A stretch of DNA of 64,000 bases from Clytia hemisphaerica (GCA_902728285.1 CACVBU010000196.1:436769-500768); one strand, 5' to 3'. Positions 9,015-21,059 are shown, counted from the first letter of the stretch. The notes: generated by a model from the sequence alone, not told the origin. Numbers and translations are program-made.

Positions 9015-12000
9015 ATGTCTCAAAAGACAACCACACTTATTCAACATATTAAAGCATTGGGCTTAAGTCAAAAAGAATGTGCGAAAGTCATAGAATATCT
9101 AAATGATTATGCTGAGGATAAATCTGTAGTAAATCTTGTAAAAAAATTGATCAGTCTTCTTCAACCTGTTGAATATTTGTCTTTATTAAAAGACATTCGA
9201 CATTCAATCCGTCAAAAAGATCAACCTTATTTCGACAAACTAATCAATATTTATTTATATGGAAACGATGCTTCGCAGAACAATCATTCACACAGAAAGA
9301 CACATTCTGCTTTAAATGCAACAGAACCAAGATATGTAACATCTCATGGAAATAAATGGTCCTTTAAAGTTATAAACATTGAAAAAGTATCAGGTAATGT
9401 GGGTTTGTTTTTATGTGGAAAGATTGAATCCATCCCTGGACTCAAAGTTGGCTATATTGATGAAGGAAGTATTGCTCATACAAAAGGTGTCAAAAAAGGC
9501 GATTATATTATAGAGGTCAATGGTAAATCTATGGAGAAAATAAGCTTGAAGACTGCACTAGCTGTATTGCCACTGTTGACATCGTTGAAGCTCATCATTA
9601 AGCGCCCTGAAAAAATTATCAAAACTTTATCAACATCTCTGAACCCCTGGTATGTCATGTTTTATAATGTTTATAATGCTTGAAACAAATTTTTTTGGCT
9701 AGAAAAGTGTACTTCCCAAGGATTCAAGTTTTACATTCATTGTTTGTGACTAGGAATTCATCTCAGATAAAATTTCTTTGTACTTTTTCTTAAGGACCAA
9801 AGAAAAAATTTATCCGACCACAACATCTGCATCCTATACGACTGTAAAGGTATACTCTTTGGATTTAACTTAATCTCAATTATTGTAGTGATTCTTCATC
9901 GCTGGTTAGTGCAATACTTTGCCTCAAAAGCTTACAAGATTATTTTCGTACATTTGCTTGTATCACAGGGGGAGGTACCGAGTCAGTGTACTGACCCACA
10001 GAGTACTAACTTGATTTTTGGATTTATTTCCAAAAAATTAGACCACCACCCTTTTTAGTACAGTACTAACTTTCTTCCATGACCGGGACTTGACACCACC
10101 CTTTTAGTACACTGTACTAACTTTTCTCCACGACCAGATTTTTAATACCGCCCTTTCAGTACACTGTACTAACTTATACTATATACATAGGAATTTGCTG
10201 GGTTCGTGTGTTTTTACCACTGAAATTAGTACAATGTACAAACTTCTCAGTGTGTATCAATTCAGAACACATTCAGTACACTGTACTAACCCAATTCAAC
10301 CTAAAAAAATACACCACCCCAACAGCTATGGGTCACTACACTGACCCCGCACCTCCTGTGTAGCAAGCGTGAATTTTTGGAATGGAGTTAATGTATTCGC
10401 TCTTACCACACTTTTTCGACTATTGTATTATCGACTTTTTGTTTATTTTCTTCAGTCGCCAAGCCAACAAACGATCAAGCTAGTTCGAAAGTCTTTCAAA
10501 GATTCCATTGGATTCTCAATACGTGGTGGAAACGAATATCTTAGTCCTATATATGTGTCAGGGTTGGTTGATTATTTGATGTTTCATTGTGTTCAATTTT
10601 TACTTCCGTTGGTTGAATTTCTAATTAAAGGTTTTATTCTTATTTAAGTGTTCTCGTTTCATATCAGACACATATTTCATATCAGGAAAGTGTCAGCCTA
10701 TTATTATAAGCAAAAAAGATGTATTTCTCTTTCTGACCAATCTTGCTCCACATCCGTATCAATTCAATATAAAAAAGCTTGTAAATTAAAATCGATGAGT
10801 AAGCAAACGAAATCGCCAGTTAAGTTTAACCAGAAGATTCTATGTGTCATCCGAATCGCTATTATGAATCCTATTTCCAAAGTATTACTTCTTGCTCTGA
10901 CAGTCAAGTGAATACTCGACCTTAGGAACAGACGTTTTAATTTCAATCGGATCTTTTCACACTTATTTGAATTGTAACATTCCACAGATATCTTATATAA
11001 ACCACTAGATAGAGCTATTTTAATCAAAATAATCCACTATCTTTGACAAGTAGACCAAAGTTCGGTGCCTGCAATTTGATCGATCAAGTCTATCTTTTGG
11101 CTCGTCACTTCGCGCCATTCATGTTTTTTTGCTTGGTTGAACAAATTGCCGGTACCGAACTTTGACCTACTGAGACGTACTTTCAGCAAAGATGGCGTAT
11201 TCTTTTTCTTCACCTGCCGTTGCTTGGGAAATACAGAGTAGCTCTATCTAGTGTTTTTATAAGATATCTATGCGGGCTACCCGCTCAAAGACCTTCATGA
11301 GTTCTAACATTTTTTATTCTTCGAGATGAATCGCTTAATTGTTTTAATGACTTTAATTACACTTAATGCATTCGTCCACACTTCGATAATTGATTACGTT
11401 GCTGTTACAAAGAATGAAACCTTTTGTAAACACATCCCATCGAAAATCAAGAGAATGAAATCGCCTGTCAGTTATTACTCGAACTCTGATGCAGATTTTA
11501 ATCTTGTATTATCTGGTGATATCGAGCTCAATCCGGGACCAGCACCAAAATGCACCGAGTGTGATAAAGGAGTTGGAACAAATCGCAAGCGCCTATATTG
11601 TACCAAATGTCTGTGTCTAACCCATGCATCATGTTCGAACCTCTCAAAATATGAACAAAACCGTATGACATCTCGAAACGTCGTGGAATGGACATGTCAG
11701 GGATGTATCATGTCCGTCTTTCCATTTTTTAGTCTACGAGATCTGAATGACAGTCTTCCGATCGATGAACTGATAATCGAAAATCCTCATTTAAATTTAT
11801 TAAACGATAATCGAAATCTAACCTCCATCGCACACTTAAACACTCAATCACTTCTTTCAACGTTCACTGAATTTTCTTCTATGTTGACGGACCTACAATT
11901 CGACATTATTACCCTCAACGAAACTTGGCTTCAGGACAACAAGGAGCAAGCGAAATATGTCGAAATTGCTGGTTAAATACCCATTTTCAAGCACCGAAAA

Positions 12001-15000
12001 ACACGAGGTGGTGGAGTTGGTCTTTACGCAAAATACTATCATCATTTTCAACCGCGCAAGGACTTAACGAAAAACTCATCCCTTGAAATTGTGGCTGCCG
12101 AATTCCGAGGCCGAAACAAAAACACACCTTATCTCGTAGTCACCGTTTACCAACCGAACTTCAAGGAAAAAGAAAAGCTTCATTTGCACGAAATGGAATG
12201 GCGTTATCATTCTGACCGGTGATATGAACATTGATCTTATCGGTCAAGAAAAAGAATCGACAATTCGTTACAAAGAAATACTTACCTCGTACAACCTCTA
12301 TCAGCATATCTCAAAACCAACACGACTCGATAAAACTTTAATAGATCATATTATAACCAATATTCCTAACAAAGTCACCCACAGCAATGTCATGCCCACC
12401 GACGAGATAAGTGACCATAATACCCCCTACATCTTGCTGAATATTAAAAAGGAACGATTCCAACCTCGCTACAAGTTTCTTCGTGATGACAAAAATCTCA
12501 ATATGAACTCATATGTCAATGATGTAGCACAAGCACCCTTTAACACCATTTATGCTTTCGACAATCCAGAAGACCAAATCGATATCCTCAACTATCTAAT
12601 CCTCGAATGCATCGAAAATCATGCTCCACTGAAACGTGTGAAGCTGACCCGCCCCATCGCGCCATGGATGAGGGACCCAGCTATCAAAAATGTCGAGCTC
12701 AACTTGAACTTTCTCGTCAACAGGCTAAGTTGAACCCACAAGACAAAACCACCTACAAAGAAAACCTCAAAAAGTACAAAAAGAGACTGAAAGAAATCAA
12801 AAATAACTTTTTTAGAAAATCCCTATCTTCGAGGGATCCAAAAGCCGTTTGAAGTACAATACATCGAGTTTTGGATAATCAAAAATCCCGAATTAAGCAC
12901 CATCCATCCGAGATGAATGATTCCTATTGCAAATTAGCATCCGAACTCACCGGCAAACCTAACGAAGACATTACCAGATAACATCGAAACGATAGATGAC
13001 GAAAACGCGTTTAAAATTCATCATGTCACTTATGATGAAGTATGTCAGATCTTAAAGAGCCTGAAAAATGACTGTTCTTGCGGCTCTGGTAATATCTCTA
13101 TTCGTTTTGTAAAACCGATATCGGAATTCATCACATCGCCACTTGTCAATATCATCAATAACGGCATTGACAAGAAAATCTTCCCTCGACAATGGAAAAT
13201 TGCTCGCGTATGCCCTATTCCGAAAATCGACCTACCTATCAAAATCAAAGACTATCACCCAATATCGGTACTCCCTGTGCTCTCGAAAGTCTTTGAACGA
13301 GTTATCTTGCATCAGCTCTGTAAATTTATTGAAGATAAAGCTCTCTATCGTCAAACGCAGTCCGGGTTTCGTAAAGGACCTTACTGATCAAGCTTCGAGA
13401 TGACATCAAGAAAGCAATGAGCAAAAGTGAAGTAACTCTTTCCATTCTAATTGATTACTCCAAAGTCTTTGACACAATAGACCATCTTAATCTCTTGTTG
13501 AAACTTCGAGATATGAATTTTTCTTCTGATTCTCTACAAATCCTATCGAGCTATTTATTGGAGAGGAGACAGTATGTACAGGTTGAGGATAAAACCTCTT
13601 CATTAAAACCTATGTATTTTGGAGTTCCACAGGGAAGTATATTAGGCCCTGTGTTATTCAAGTTTTATGTCGTCGAGCTTTCAGGTCAAGTAACATCATC
13701 CAGTATTCAATACGCTGACGATACCACCCTTTACCGTCACTGTAAACTCAAGGACTTGCAGGAAACCATCAAGGATATGGAGAAGGATGTTGATAACCTT
13801 CAGTCGTGGTCAAAAGACAGTAACCTACTATTTAATAGTGGCAAACTACAACTCATCATTTTTCATTCTCAACGCTTGAGGAATTTTCCAAAAAATCAAA
13901 GCCAACTATTCCGCTGCTCTGGCCGATCTATCGAGCACAAAACCTACGTTAAATTGCTTGGTGTCTATCTTGATCATAACTTAACATGGTCAACACATAT
14001 CAACGAAATCATCAAATCCTCTCAAGGAACATTACGAGCACTACGAAAATTCAGTCGCTTTACTCCATTTCATGTTCGCAAGACTCTGGCTGAAACGATG
14101 ATATTATCCAAGCTTAACTAGAGCAATGTTGTATATGCGCAAATTCCAAAGTACCAAGTAGAACGTCTTCAAAAGATCCAAAACATTGCAGCTGGGTACG
14201 TGCTTTCTCGATTCGCTACTTTAAATGACGTAATTCAACTAAAATGGCTACCAGTCAAAGAGTACATCGAATTTAACACCGCTAAAATTGTTCACAAGTC
14301 ACGTCGAGATAAAAATCATCCCAGTTATCTAAATGTCGAATTCTCTAACCCTAGTAAAAAGCTTCGCTGTACACTCAAAGAACCAATGGTCAAAGTTGTT
14401 AATGATGGTACATTTCAATGTCAAGCTCGTTGGTATGATGATCTGCCAGAAAACATAAAATCTTTAAAAACTCTAGAAGAATTTAATAAAGAAGCTAAAA
14501 AATATTATTTTGATAAAGCATTAGCCAGGGTTTTATCCCTGTGATTTTTTCCTACTCTCTGAATTTAGCTCAGCACTGCTATTTAGTTATCTATCTTTTT
14601 CCCCAACCATACTATCTAGCTCGAACATTCCAATTTTTTCTCACCCCCAGGTCACCCAACGATCTTAATTATTAATTATCAATTTCAAATCCAAATTAGC
14701 ATTATAAATATTTTGTCACTTTAATTATTTATGTATTTTACGGTATAAATATTTTTTTTTCTTTATTGACTTATTAATCTTACAGCCTTTTGTTTACCGT
14801 CAATGTTTTCTCGACTTCCAGCAGGCCTAGCTCTATACCTATATCTCATCCTTAATTCAATCTCTTGCCAGTCCTGTATCTTCAGCATTCTTTAATTACA
14901 TTTTAAATCAATATAAAAATTTTACTATATTTAATAATTTAATAACTTATATCTTTTGCATTTTCATTTTCATAATTCTTAGTTTAGACGGAAGAACAAT

Positions 15001-18000
15001 TTTGTAAAAATTGAAGTCGAATAAATGTTAAATAATAAAAATAATAATAATAATATTCTAATACAGTATCATTCTTATTCCAGTGTGGATAAGTTTTCGA
15101 TCGCTGAATCCAGTGGTTTGAAGGTTGGAGATTGTATCTTGAGCATCAATGGAAAAGATTGTCGTGGACTAAATCATCATGAAGCTGTCCAATTTATTCA
15201 GAATAATTCTCATTTAACCTTCAAAGTTAAGGTAGTATAGAAAAAATGACTGGATTTCAATTACTACTTTCAGACTGTTTCAAACTTTGTTTTTATTTAT
15301 AATGTTTCTGGTTTACCGCCTGGTCTTCCTAAAGTGATTTGCATTCCAATATCAATTGGTAGTGCATGTTGGCTTTGTCGATTCAATTATTGCGAGACGC
15401 CTAAATTTGCCGACCCTGGGTTTAAACATAAAATTATTAAAATAATTTACAGCTTGGATATTCAGGCTACTTTCTTTCCAGATAGGAGTTAGGGTCAATG
15501 GTGAAGGGGTCAAAATGGCCAATTTATTTGAATCAAATCGTACAATCAAGTGAGGGTTAGGGTGCCTTTTGTAATCACTGCCGATATTTTAAATGAATGG
15601 TTTGAAAAATCTGCTTCTTGTTTCATTCGATCGTCATCACTTTCTTTTCAGAGGAACAATTCAAAAACTCGTTCCATATCTCACCAATCGTCACGTTATT
15701 GCACTCTCCAACCGAAAGGTAGCTTTGCATTGATCTTGATAAGCCTCAAAACATCTATGGAACGTTCACAACATCCATATGAAGAACTTGAAGAATTCTT
15801 TTCAACAGCTTTTTAAACTCAGAATTTGGCAAATCGAAAATGAACAGTTTTTTATTAAGATTTCGTTTTATAAGAACTTCAAGGATTTATTGAGAATCTT
15901 GCTGAACATCAAAATCGTTGATCAAATTTTTTTATGTTTATTATAAAAATCAGGCCAAACCATTTTCAGGCTAAACATTTTTCTTGCTAAACCATTTTCA
16001 GGCTTTTGAAATTTGAAATTACATTAGTTTTGTTTTCTTCCTCATTTTCGCTTGTTTGAGGCAAAATTTAAAGGGAAAATATATTTTGACCAAAAAACTT
16101 TTCAAATTTAAAAGCTCAAAATTGAATATAAGAATTTCCAGGCTTACTTTGATTTATGCGGACAATTCATCGGGCAAAAAAGACGAAAAAGTTGCTCTGT
16201 GACGAACTTTTTAGCCGATAAGGTACACTAATCATTTATTTTTACAGCTTCAGACAAAACATGCGTATCCAAGTCAATGGAAAACCTATCTCATCAACCA
16301 AAACCGTTCAAGAGCTCAACCCTACGTTGGAAGTCCACTAGTGATCTGTACACAACAATCACCCCTAAAGAAATGGGTATAGTCAGTTTATGTTAATTTA
16401 TGTTCAACATATTTCTTTATAAGAACAAACTATTTAAGAACATAAGGCTTCTATTGTCAAAATATTAAGAACAAGCTAAGAACATTTTAAGGCTTTGTAG
16501 ACCCTAAAACACCCAATTTCGTTGCGAGAAATGGGCAAAAATACTCACAAAATTTTCAAATTAGGAGAAATATTTTACTCAACATTCTTCATGAGAAAAG
16601 CAGTTTTGAGCTCTGAACGAAGGAGAAACGGCGTAGCTTAGAAGCGAATACTTTTATAACAAATCTCTAATAGTAGTCCGCGCGCGAAAAAAGAGTGCTT
16701 TATTTTTCGAAAAGGGTACAAGATTTGGTATTCGTTCTTATCCTATCCGGATTTTGTCAAAGTATAAACAGTTGTCTAAGAAGAGAAATAAAAGGGAGAT
16801 CTCTTCTCGAAACTGCACAGACGCAAAATGTTAGTTCAAAATCGAAAATAAGAATGTGGTTAGTCATATATTGCGATAGATTATTGATAAAATACTCTCG
16901 GGTAACTAATAGCCGGGGGGGGGGGGTAGGAATAGGAATAAGCGGGGGTTTGTAAAAATCTCAAAACTTAATAAGCGGGGGGTGGGGGTTTTCGAATAAA
17001 AATGTCCTGGGTGGAAAATTTTTGAAAAGGAGGCTAATACAGCAGAATTAGGACAAAAGAGGGAACTTTCAAAAACATTTTCCCAAAAATTAATAAGCGG
17101 GAGGGGGAGGGCTGGAATAAGAATGTCCTGGATGGAAAATTTTCGAAAAACTAATTAGCGGGGGGGGACGGCTATTATTAGGTACCCGAGAGTAAGAAGA
17201 GACAAAGAGAGGAGATCTCTTCTCGAAACCGTACAGAGACACAAAATCTTGGCTGAAAATCGAAAATAAGAATGTGGTTAGTCATATATTGCGATAGATT
17301 ATTCATAAAAACTCAGCAGGACACTGTTTTATATCTCATTATTGTATCACAGATTGCTACAAACTTTTGATGAGATCAAGCTATAGCCACAATATGTATG
17401 TTTTTCTCGCCATCTTTTAGATTAAGTCAACATGATAGAGCAGATTATCGACAGTTCAAAACTCTTTCATTTTTTGCAATGTAGATTTTTTGCTTCTAAT
17501 TTTTTTCATACGATATTCTTGACTCTTAGAGATGGATACGAGGAGGTACGAGAAACGATGGCGAAATTTACTTACAGTCAATGAGTACACGATATTGAAG
17601 GCTTTGTTGTCCCATGTAAGTCAAATACCTATCATTTGCGTAAACGTATATCATTAGCGTAAACGCAGTAATAATCTCGATAATAGATTTATTGAAAGGA
17701 TTTGCATTTAATCATTGGAGTAGGAAAGTCAGAAAAAAATGTCCGCAATAAAAATTATCCCTTTTAACACTCCCTTCTCATAGACCCGGTAGCATTTTTT
17801 CAAGCTAGTGAGTGGGGATGAAAATAAAGGAATGAAACTCGATGGGGATTGATATTCCCATATTTTTTATGGCTGAGGATTTAAATTATCTGAAAAATTG
17901 TCAGAAAATTCAGTGGGGGTGAGAAAAATAGCAAAATAATTTGCAGTGAGGACTGATTTATTTGATTATTTTCAGGGGACAAAAATTTATTTATTTATTT

Positions 18001-20222
18001 ATTTTCCACCGGGGACGATATTTTGGCCAATTTTTCCAGTGGAAAGGGGTCCCAGTGGGTCTGTGAGAAGGGGGTGTCTTTTATAAATGAAAAGGCCTTT
18101 TTCTTGTTTCTCGTAATGAATTTTTTATCAATTTCGTATTTATGGTTTTCCTGTATCTTGCAGTATAAGAAGAACAAGGATGTGGAAAGTTTAGTTCTCA
18201 ACGTGGTGCAATCTTTCAACAGAAACACTAGATTGGAATTATTGAATGACATCAGGTTAGTTTCGGGGTGTCAACCTAAAGATGTTCAAAAACTAATGAA
18301 AACATATTTCCGTTTCATGCACGTCACTTTTGAAACGAGAAAAAATTTCAGCCGGATTTTTGATCATCTGCAAGTGTTATCAGAGTCCTCAGGAGGGGGA
18401 GGGAGTAATAAGTCAAATTGACTGACGGGTATGTACGTGTATGTTTTTCAAGATAGCAGAAATGCACTGTAAGGGTGGTCTTTAAGGGTATGAATTTCAC
18501 CGATTTATTTGCTGCACTGGGTGCGATTCTAAAAGCCAATTTTTTCGCCGCAATACCGTCAGTTGGTTAACCCGCTACCCATCCCCTGGTCAGAGTCGGA
18601 GCGGTTTAAAGGACAGGGTCAAAATTTAGGTCGATTTAATAAACCATTCTTTCAACAACCACTTTTAATCAATGAGAATGCTATCAAAAACTTATTTAAG
18701 TGTTTCCGTTTCATATCAGACAATATTTTATATCAGGACAGTGTCTTGCTATTGTTATATTATGCTGATATTAACAAAAGACTGTTCTTCTTTTCCTCTT
18801 TTTGACCAATCTTGCTCCACATCCGTGTCAATCCAATGTGAAAAATGCGAAATAAAATTGATGAGTAAGCAAACGATATCACAAAACCTTTAAGGGGCTG
18901 AGAACGAGTCTGAATATATACAAACCCATCATTTTTCTCTTTAATTTATTTGTAGAAACTTGGTTCGTGATGAGCACGTGGAAAGGTATGACGATCTCAT
19001 TCGATCCCAGTTCGATGGAACGTTCTTCAAAACACGTTCGAATAATCATGCACGTATGTTTCATCTACTTTTCCTTTCATCGGTCCAAAGGAGTACAAAC
19101 TCAAAAGTGAAACTAATTTTCGTTCTTTGCTCGTTATCAAGAGGCATAGCAAATATCGAATTCTAAATTATTTAATACTTTTAATTCCAATAAAAATGAA
19201 GCTCTGAAAACGTTTATTAGAGATTTCTATCACAATCATTACTATTTTTTTCGACAGTTGAGCGTCACAACACAATGCCGGCGAGTTTATCTAAACTGTG
19301 GTTCCAAAGCAACGAAAATGGTGACGTCAACGATGGATTCCCGACATCAACGCCACGACAACGCCCAAGAAATAACGTGGTGGATAATTCTGGGCATAGC
19401 ACCGATCCTCGATCTGTGTCTGCATCATCGGGTTATCGAGGTAATCGATATCACACAATGAACGAACGAAATCGACATCCTCGTAATGATTTTTTCGATT
19501 ATGCTCCACCTCGTTCGCATTCGGTCGAGCAACGAGAACATTCGGATCGACCGACGCATTTGAAAACTAAACGAGAACGCGATCAGCAACGATCGAAAAG
19601 TTTGAAGGCGCGGAACGAGTGCCATTATCGTGAGTCATCCATTGATTCTTCGTTTAACACCGAGACCAACTGGATCTTAAAGAAACCCAACGACAATCAA
19701 CAACGTCACCAAAACACGTCTTATACGGCATCAAGTAGACGTCATGTCGGTGAAATATTCCCAACTGTTGGTGATGACGTCAGAAGCTTTGAGATGGATT
19801 CGTCGCCACATCGAAGTTATGCAGAACATGATCAAAACAATAACGCCAATAATTATTCGCCATCCGGGTTGTTTCACGCCCAAAGTTTCAAAGTAAACCC
19901 AATACATCAAGAAGATCATACAAGCACTGGCTATCTTCAATATCAAAACGATTCCCCTTTATCACATCGCCGTCATAAATCAGTGCCTGATCTCAGCAAT
20001 GTCGACCATTATCGCAGTAGTAGTTTTTCAAGATCACCATCGTACAAAGATCATATTGCAGCGCATAATCTAGATATTCAAGTTGCGCCGCAGAAACCCA
20101 CAAGAGGGAGACCGATGAAACTTTCAGACGACCAGAATAAATATACTATACAACTAGGTAGCTCTTCTATGACTATTGAAAGTGTGACTGTACATAAACC
20201 TAGTCAAATTACCAGAGTTTGA
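9015..20222 (+). CDS. WHRN-like: Whirlin-like PDZ scaffold protein (HHD-PDZ-PDZ-HHD), 10 coding exons
   Basis: Coding exons: 9015-9649 (exon opens at an AG at 8981-8982), 9795-9849, 10456-10562, 15084-15231, 15652-15718, 16248-16376, 17530-17615, 18164-18255, 18956-19053, 19258-20222. Phases chain without a break to give 793 aa. Visible domains: a harmonin-homology domain at about 6-80, PDZ1 at about 114-197 (carboxylate loop NVGLF), PDZ2 at about 235-315 (loop DSIGFSIRGG), a second harmonin-homology domain at about 390-460, and a Ser/Arg/His/Asn-rich disordered tail ending ITRV. In animals whirlin and its relative PDZD7 organise protein complexes at stereocilia, photoreceptor cilia and synapses. 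The order HHD-PDZ-PDZ-HHD favours whirlin, but whirlin's third PDZ is not seen. The first ATG is inferred; an upstream coding exon cannot be excluded. Intron 3 carries a LINE. Confidence 0.85.
9964..10360. mobile_element. TIR element with repeated GTAC palindromes (intron 2 of the whirlin-like gene)
   Basis: The ends are CACAGGGGGAGGTACCGAGT on the left and, inverted, ACCCCGCACCTCCTGTG on the right; the inner terminal sequence GTCAGTGTA(C/G)TGAC is shared. Inside, units of the form AGTACACTGTACTAACTT recur about every 40-60 bp (near 10060, 10100, 10160, 10230, 10275). It is non-coding and spliced out with intron 2. Confidence 0.65.
10639..10820 (+). repeat. Dispersed repeat, copy 1 (intron 3)
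   Basis: This tract matches 18691-18880 in the same orientation, starting CTTATTTAAGTGTT and including GACCAATCTTGCTCCACATC and GATGAGTAAGCAAACGA. Both copies lie in introns of the whirlin-like gene. The two short open frames here are unrelated to the gene's coding sequence. Confidence 0.6.
10986..11270. repeat. Inverted repeat pair just upstream of the LINE ORF
   Basis: AGATATCTTATATAAACCAC (about 10987) and its near-complement ending TTATAAGATATCT (about 11268) form arms of about 33 bp, both carrying AGATAGAGCT. It may be a separate MITE or part of the LINE 5' region; the sequence does not decide this. Confidence 0.45.
11326..12852 (+). pseudogene. Broken LINE protein, 5' part: 2A-like / PHD / endonuclease
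   Basis: The frame opens at an ATG at 11326. Residues 1-20 are hydrophobic (LIVLMTLITLNAF), like a signal peptide. Residues 64-72 are GDIELNPGP, matching the 2A ribosome-skipping consensus D-(V/I)-E-x-N-P-G-P. Next is a Cys/His cluster (CTEC, CTKC, HASC, CQGC), a PHD-type zinc finger. The endonuclease begins near residue 165 (LNTQSLL) with catalytic-type NETW. The frame is broken by a TAA at 11974-11976, after which the same frame continues, then by frameshifts near 12190 and 12730 and a stop at about 12850. The copy cannot make an intact protein. Confidence 0.8.
12960..14544 (+). pseudogene. Broken LINE protein, reverse transcriptase part
   Basis: Reverse transcriptase motifs occur in order: a palm/finger block around WKIARVCPIPK and ISVLPVLSKVFERV (about 13190-13310), SGFRKGP (about 13365), DYSKVFDTIDH (about 13453), GVPQGSILGP (about 13623) and the catalytic YADDTTLY (about 13710). 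A stop and frame shift after SGFRKGP (about 13385) and a stop at 14119-14121 interrupt it. The C-terminal block resumes at 14200-14544. The catalytic Asp pair is retained, but the breaks mean the copy is inactive. Confidence 0.8.
15719..16247 (+). other. Intron 5 of the whirlin-like gene
   Basis: I see no element or RNA here, only AT-rich sequence with short repeats around GGCTAAACCATTTTCAGGC at 15955-16005. Confidence 0.4.
16779..17310. mobile_element. TIR element bracketed by about 115-bp direct repeats (intron 6)
   Basis: The central element is 16894-17193. Its left end is ACTCTCGGGTAACTAATAG and its right end inverts to ACTCTCGGGTACCTAATA. It contains G-rich units (AATAAGCGGGGG) and two copies of a segment around AATGTCCTGG(G/A)TGGAAAATT. 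Directly abutting each side is a long direct repeat, 16779-16892 and 17194-17310, containing GAGATCTCTTCTCGAAAC and AATGTGGTTAGTCATATATT. The distal 60 bp of the two copies are nearly identical and the proximal halves have diverged. All is intronic. Confidence 0.7.
18691..18880 (+). repeat. Dispersed repeat, copy 2 (intron 8)
   Basis: Same family and orientation as 10639-10820; it is slightly longer because of an insertion around 18755-18790. Confidence 0.6.
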
Positions 20223-21059
20223 AAAGGAAGAGAATCTTTTGTCATTGTATACAGTATATACAAAAGCCATGTTGGTTTTTTTCTTTCACTTTTCACTTGA
20301 TTTTTCACTATTTTCAGCAATTTAAAATTAATTTATTTTTGTAGTATTTTAGTAAATTTTCTTATTTTTCTAGATATCTATTTTGTATTTATTTATCGGA
20401 TGGTTTTAAAACACGGTCGAATATTTCAATACAAAATGTTACTGATATTTTCAAGGTCAACTAACTTTTTTTGCACTTGGGTTTTAGAGCAATACTTTCT
20501 ATCCGCTTCAAATTACAAGTTTTTGTTTATATATCTGAGAGCGCATCAACTTTTTTAACTGCAGCGTATTACGATTTGAACCTATGAACAAACTATTATA
20601 AACAACTAAAGCTGAAATACAACTTTGCTCGATATTTGTATTGATAGATGATCAGAAAATATCAACTAAGCTGGTATTTAATTTTTGTTTTAACGTTCAA
20701 CTAACGTTATATGGACGTTATGAATTTCATACTGTATGACTGTTTGACTTTTTCTACCGCCAGCTGATTTCCAAAACCTTTCAGAATTTCTTTGATCAAA
20801 AATCTTTAATATGTTCAAGTTTCTACCATTTCAAGCCCATTCTAAAGGGTTGATCCTGAATATGACCGGATGTGATACATACAGTCTACCTCTCTAATTC
20901 GAATTTCTATTATTCGAACCTTTCTTTCTATGGGAAAGTGGTTAAGATTACTTCTCAATCTTTCTCTAATTCAAATAATATTTTTGGTCTCTTGAAGATC
21001 GAATCGGAAAAAGTCAACAGTATTGATTTTCTGATCATATAGCAGTGACAATTAGAGAA
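20223..21059. other. Intergenic spacer between the whirlin-like gene and SORD
   Basis: This holds the whirlin-like 3' UTR and the SORD 5' region. I find no AATAAA in the first 600 bp after the stop. Near 20880 is a terminus CAGTCTACCTCTCTAATTCG resembling the pogo-like ends at 46494, without a clear partner. No promoter motif can be assigned confidently. Confidence 0.4.

Larger units (their letters stand above)
11271..15056 (+). mobile_element. APE-type non-LTR retrotransposon (LINE), degenerate, in intron 3 of the whirlin-like gene
   Basis: The element is in the same orientation as the host gene. It encodes, in order, a hydrophobic N-terminus, a 2A-like motif, a PHD-like Cys/His cluster, an apurinic-type endonuclease start (NTQSLL, LNETWLQ) and a reverse transcriptase (DYSKVFDTIDH, GVPQGSILGP, YADDTTLY). 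After the last stop (14544) is about 480 bp of AT-rich 3' UTR, ending in an (AAT)n tract at about 15023-15056. A short microsatellite tail instead of poly(A) fits CR1/L2-like clades; the clade is an inference. The 5' limit is uncertain (between about 11034 and 11326). The 3' end lies only 27 bp before the host exon at 15084. Confidence 0.85.

Noticed and set aside
15025-15240. A separate small PDZ gene starting at 15025
   Set aside because: The start is in the LINE tail. The real unit is exon 15084-15231 of the whirlin-like gene, phase-matched to 10562; the TAG at 15238 is in the next intron.
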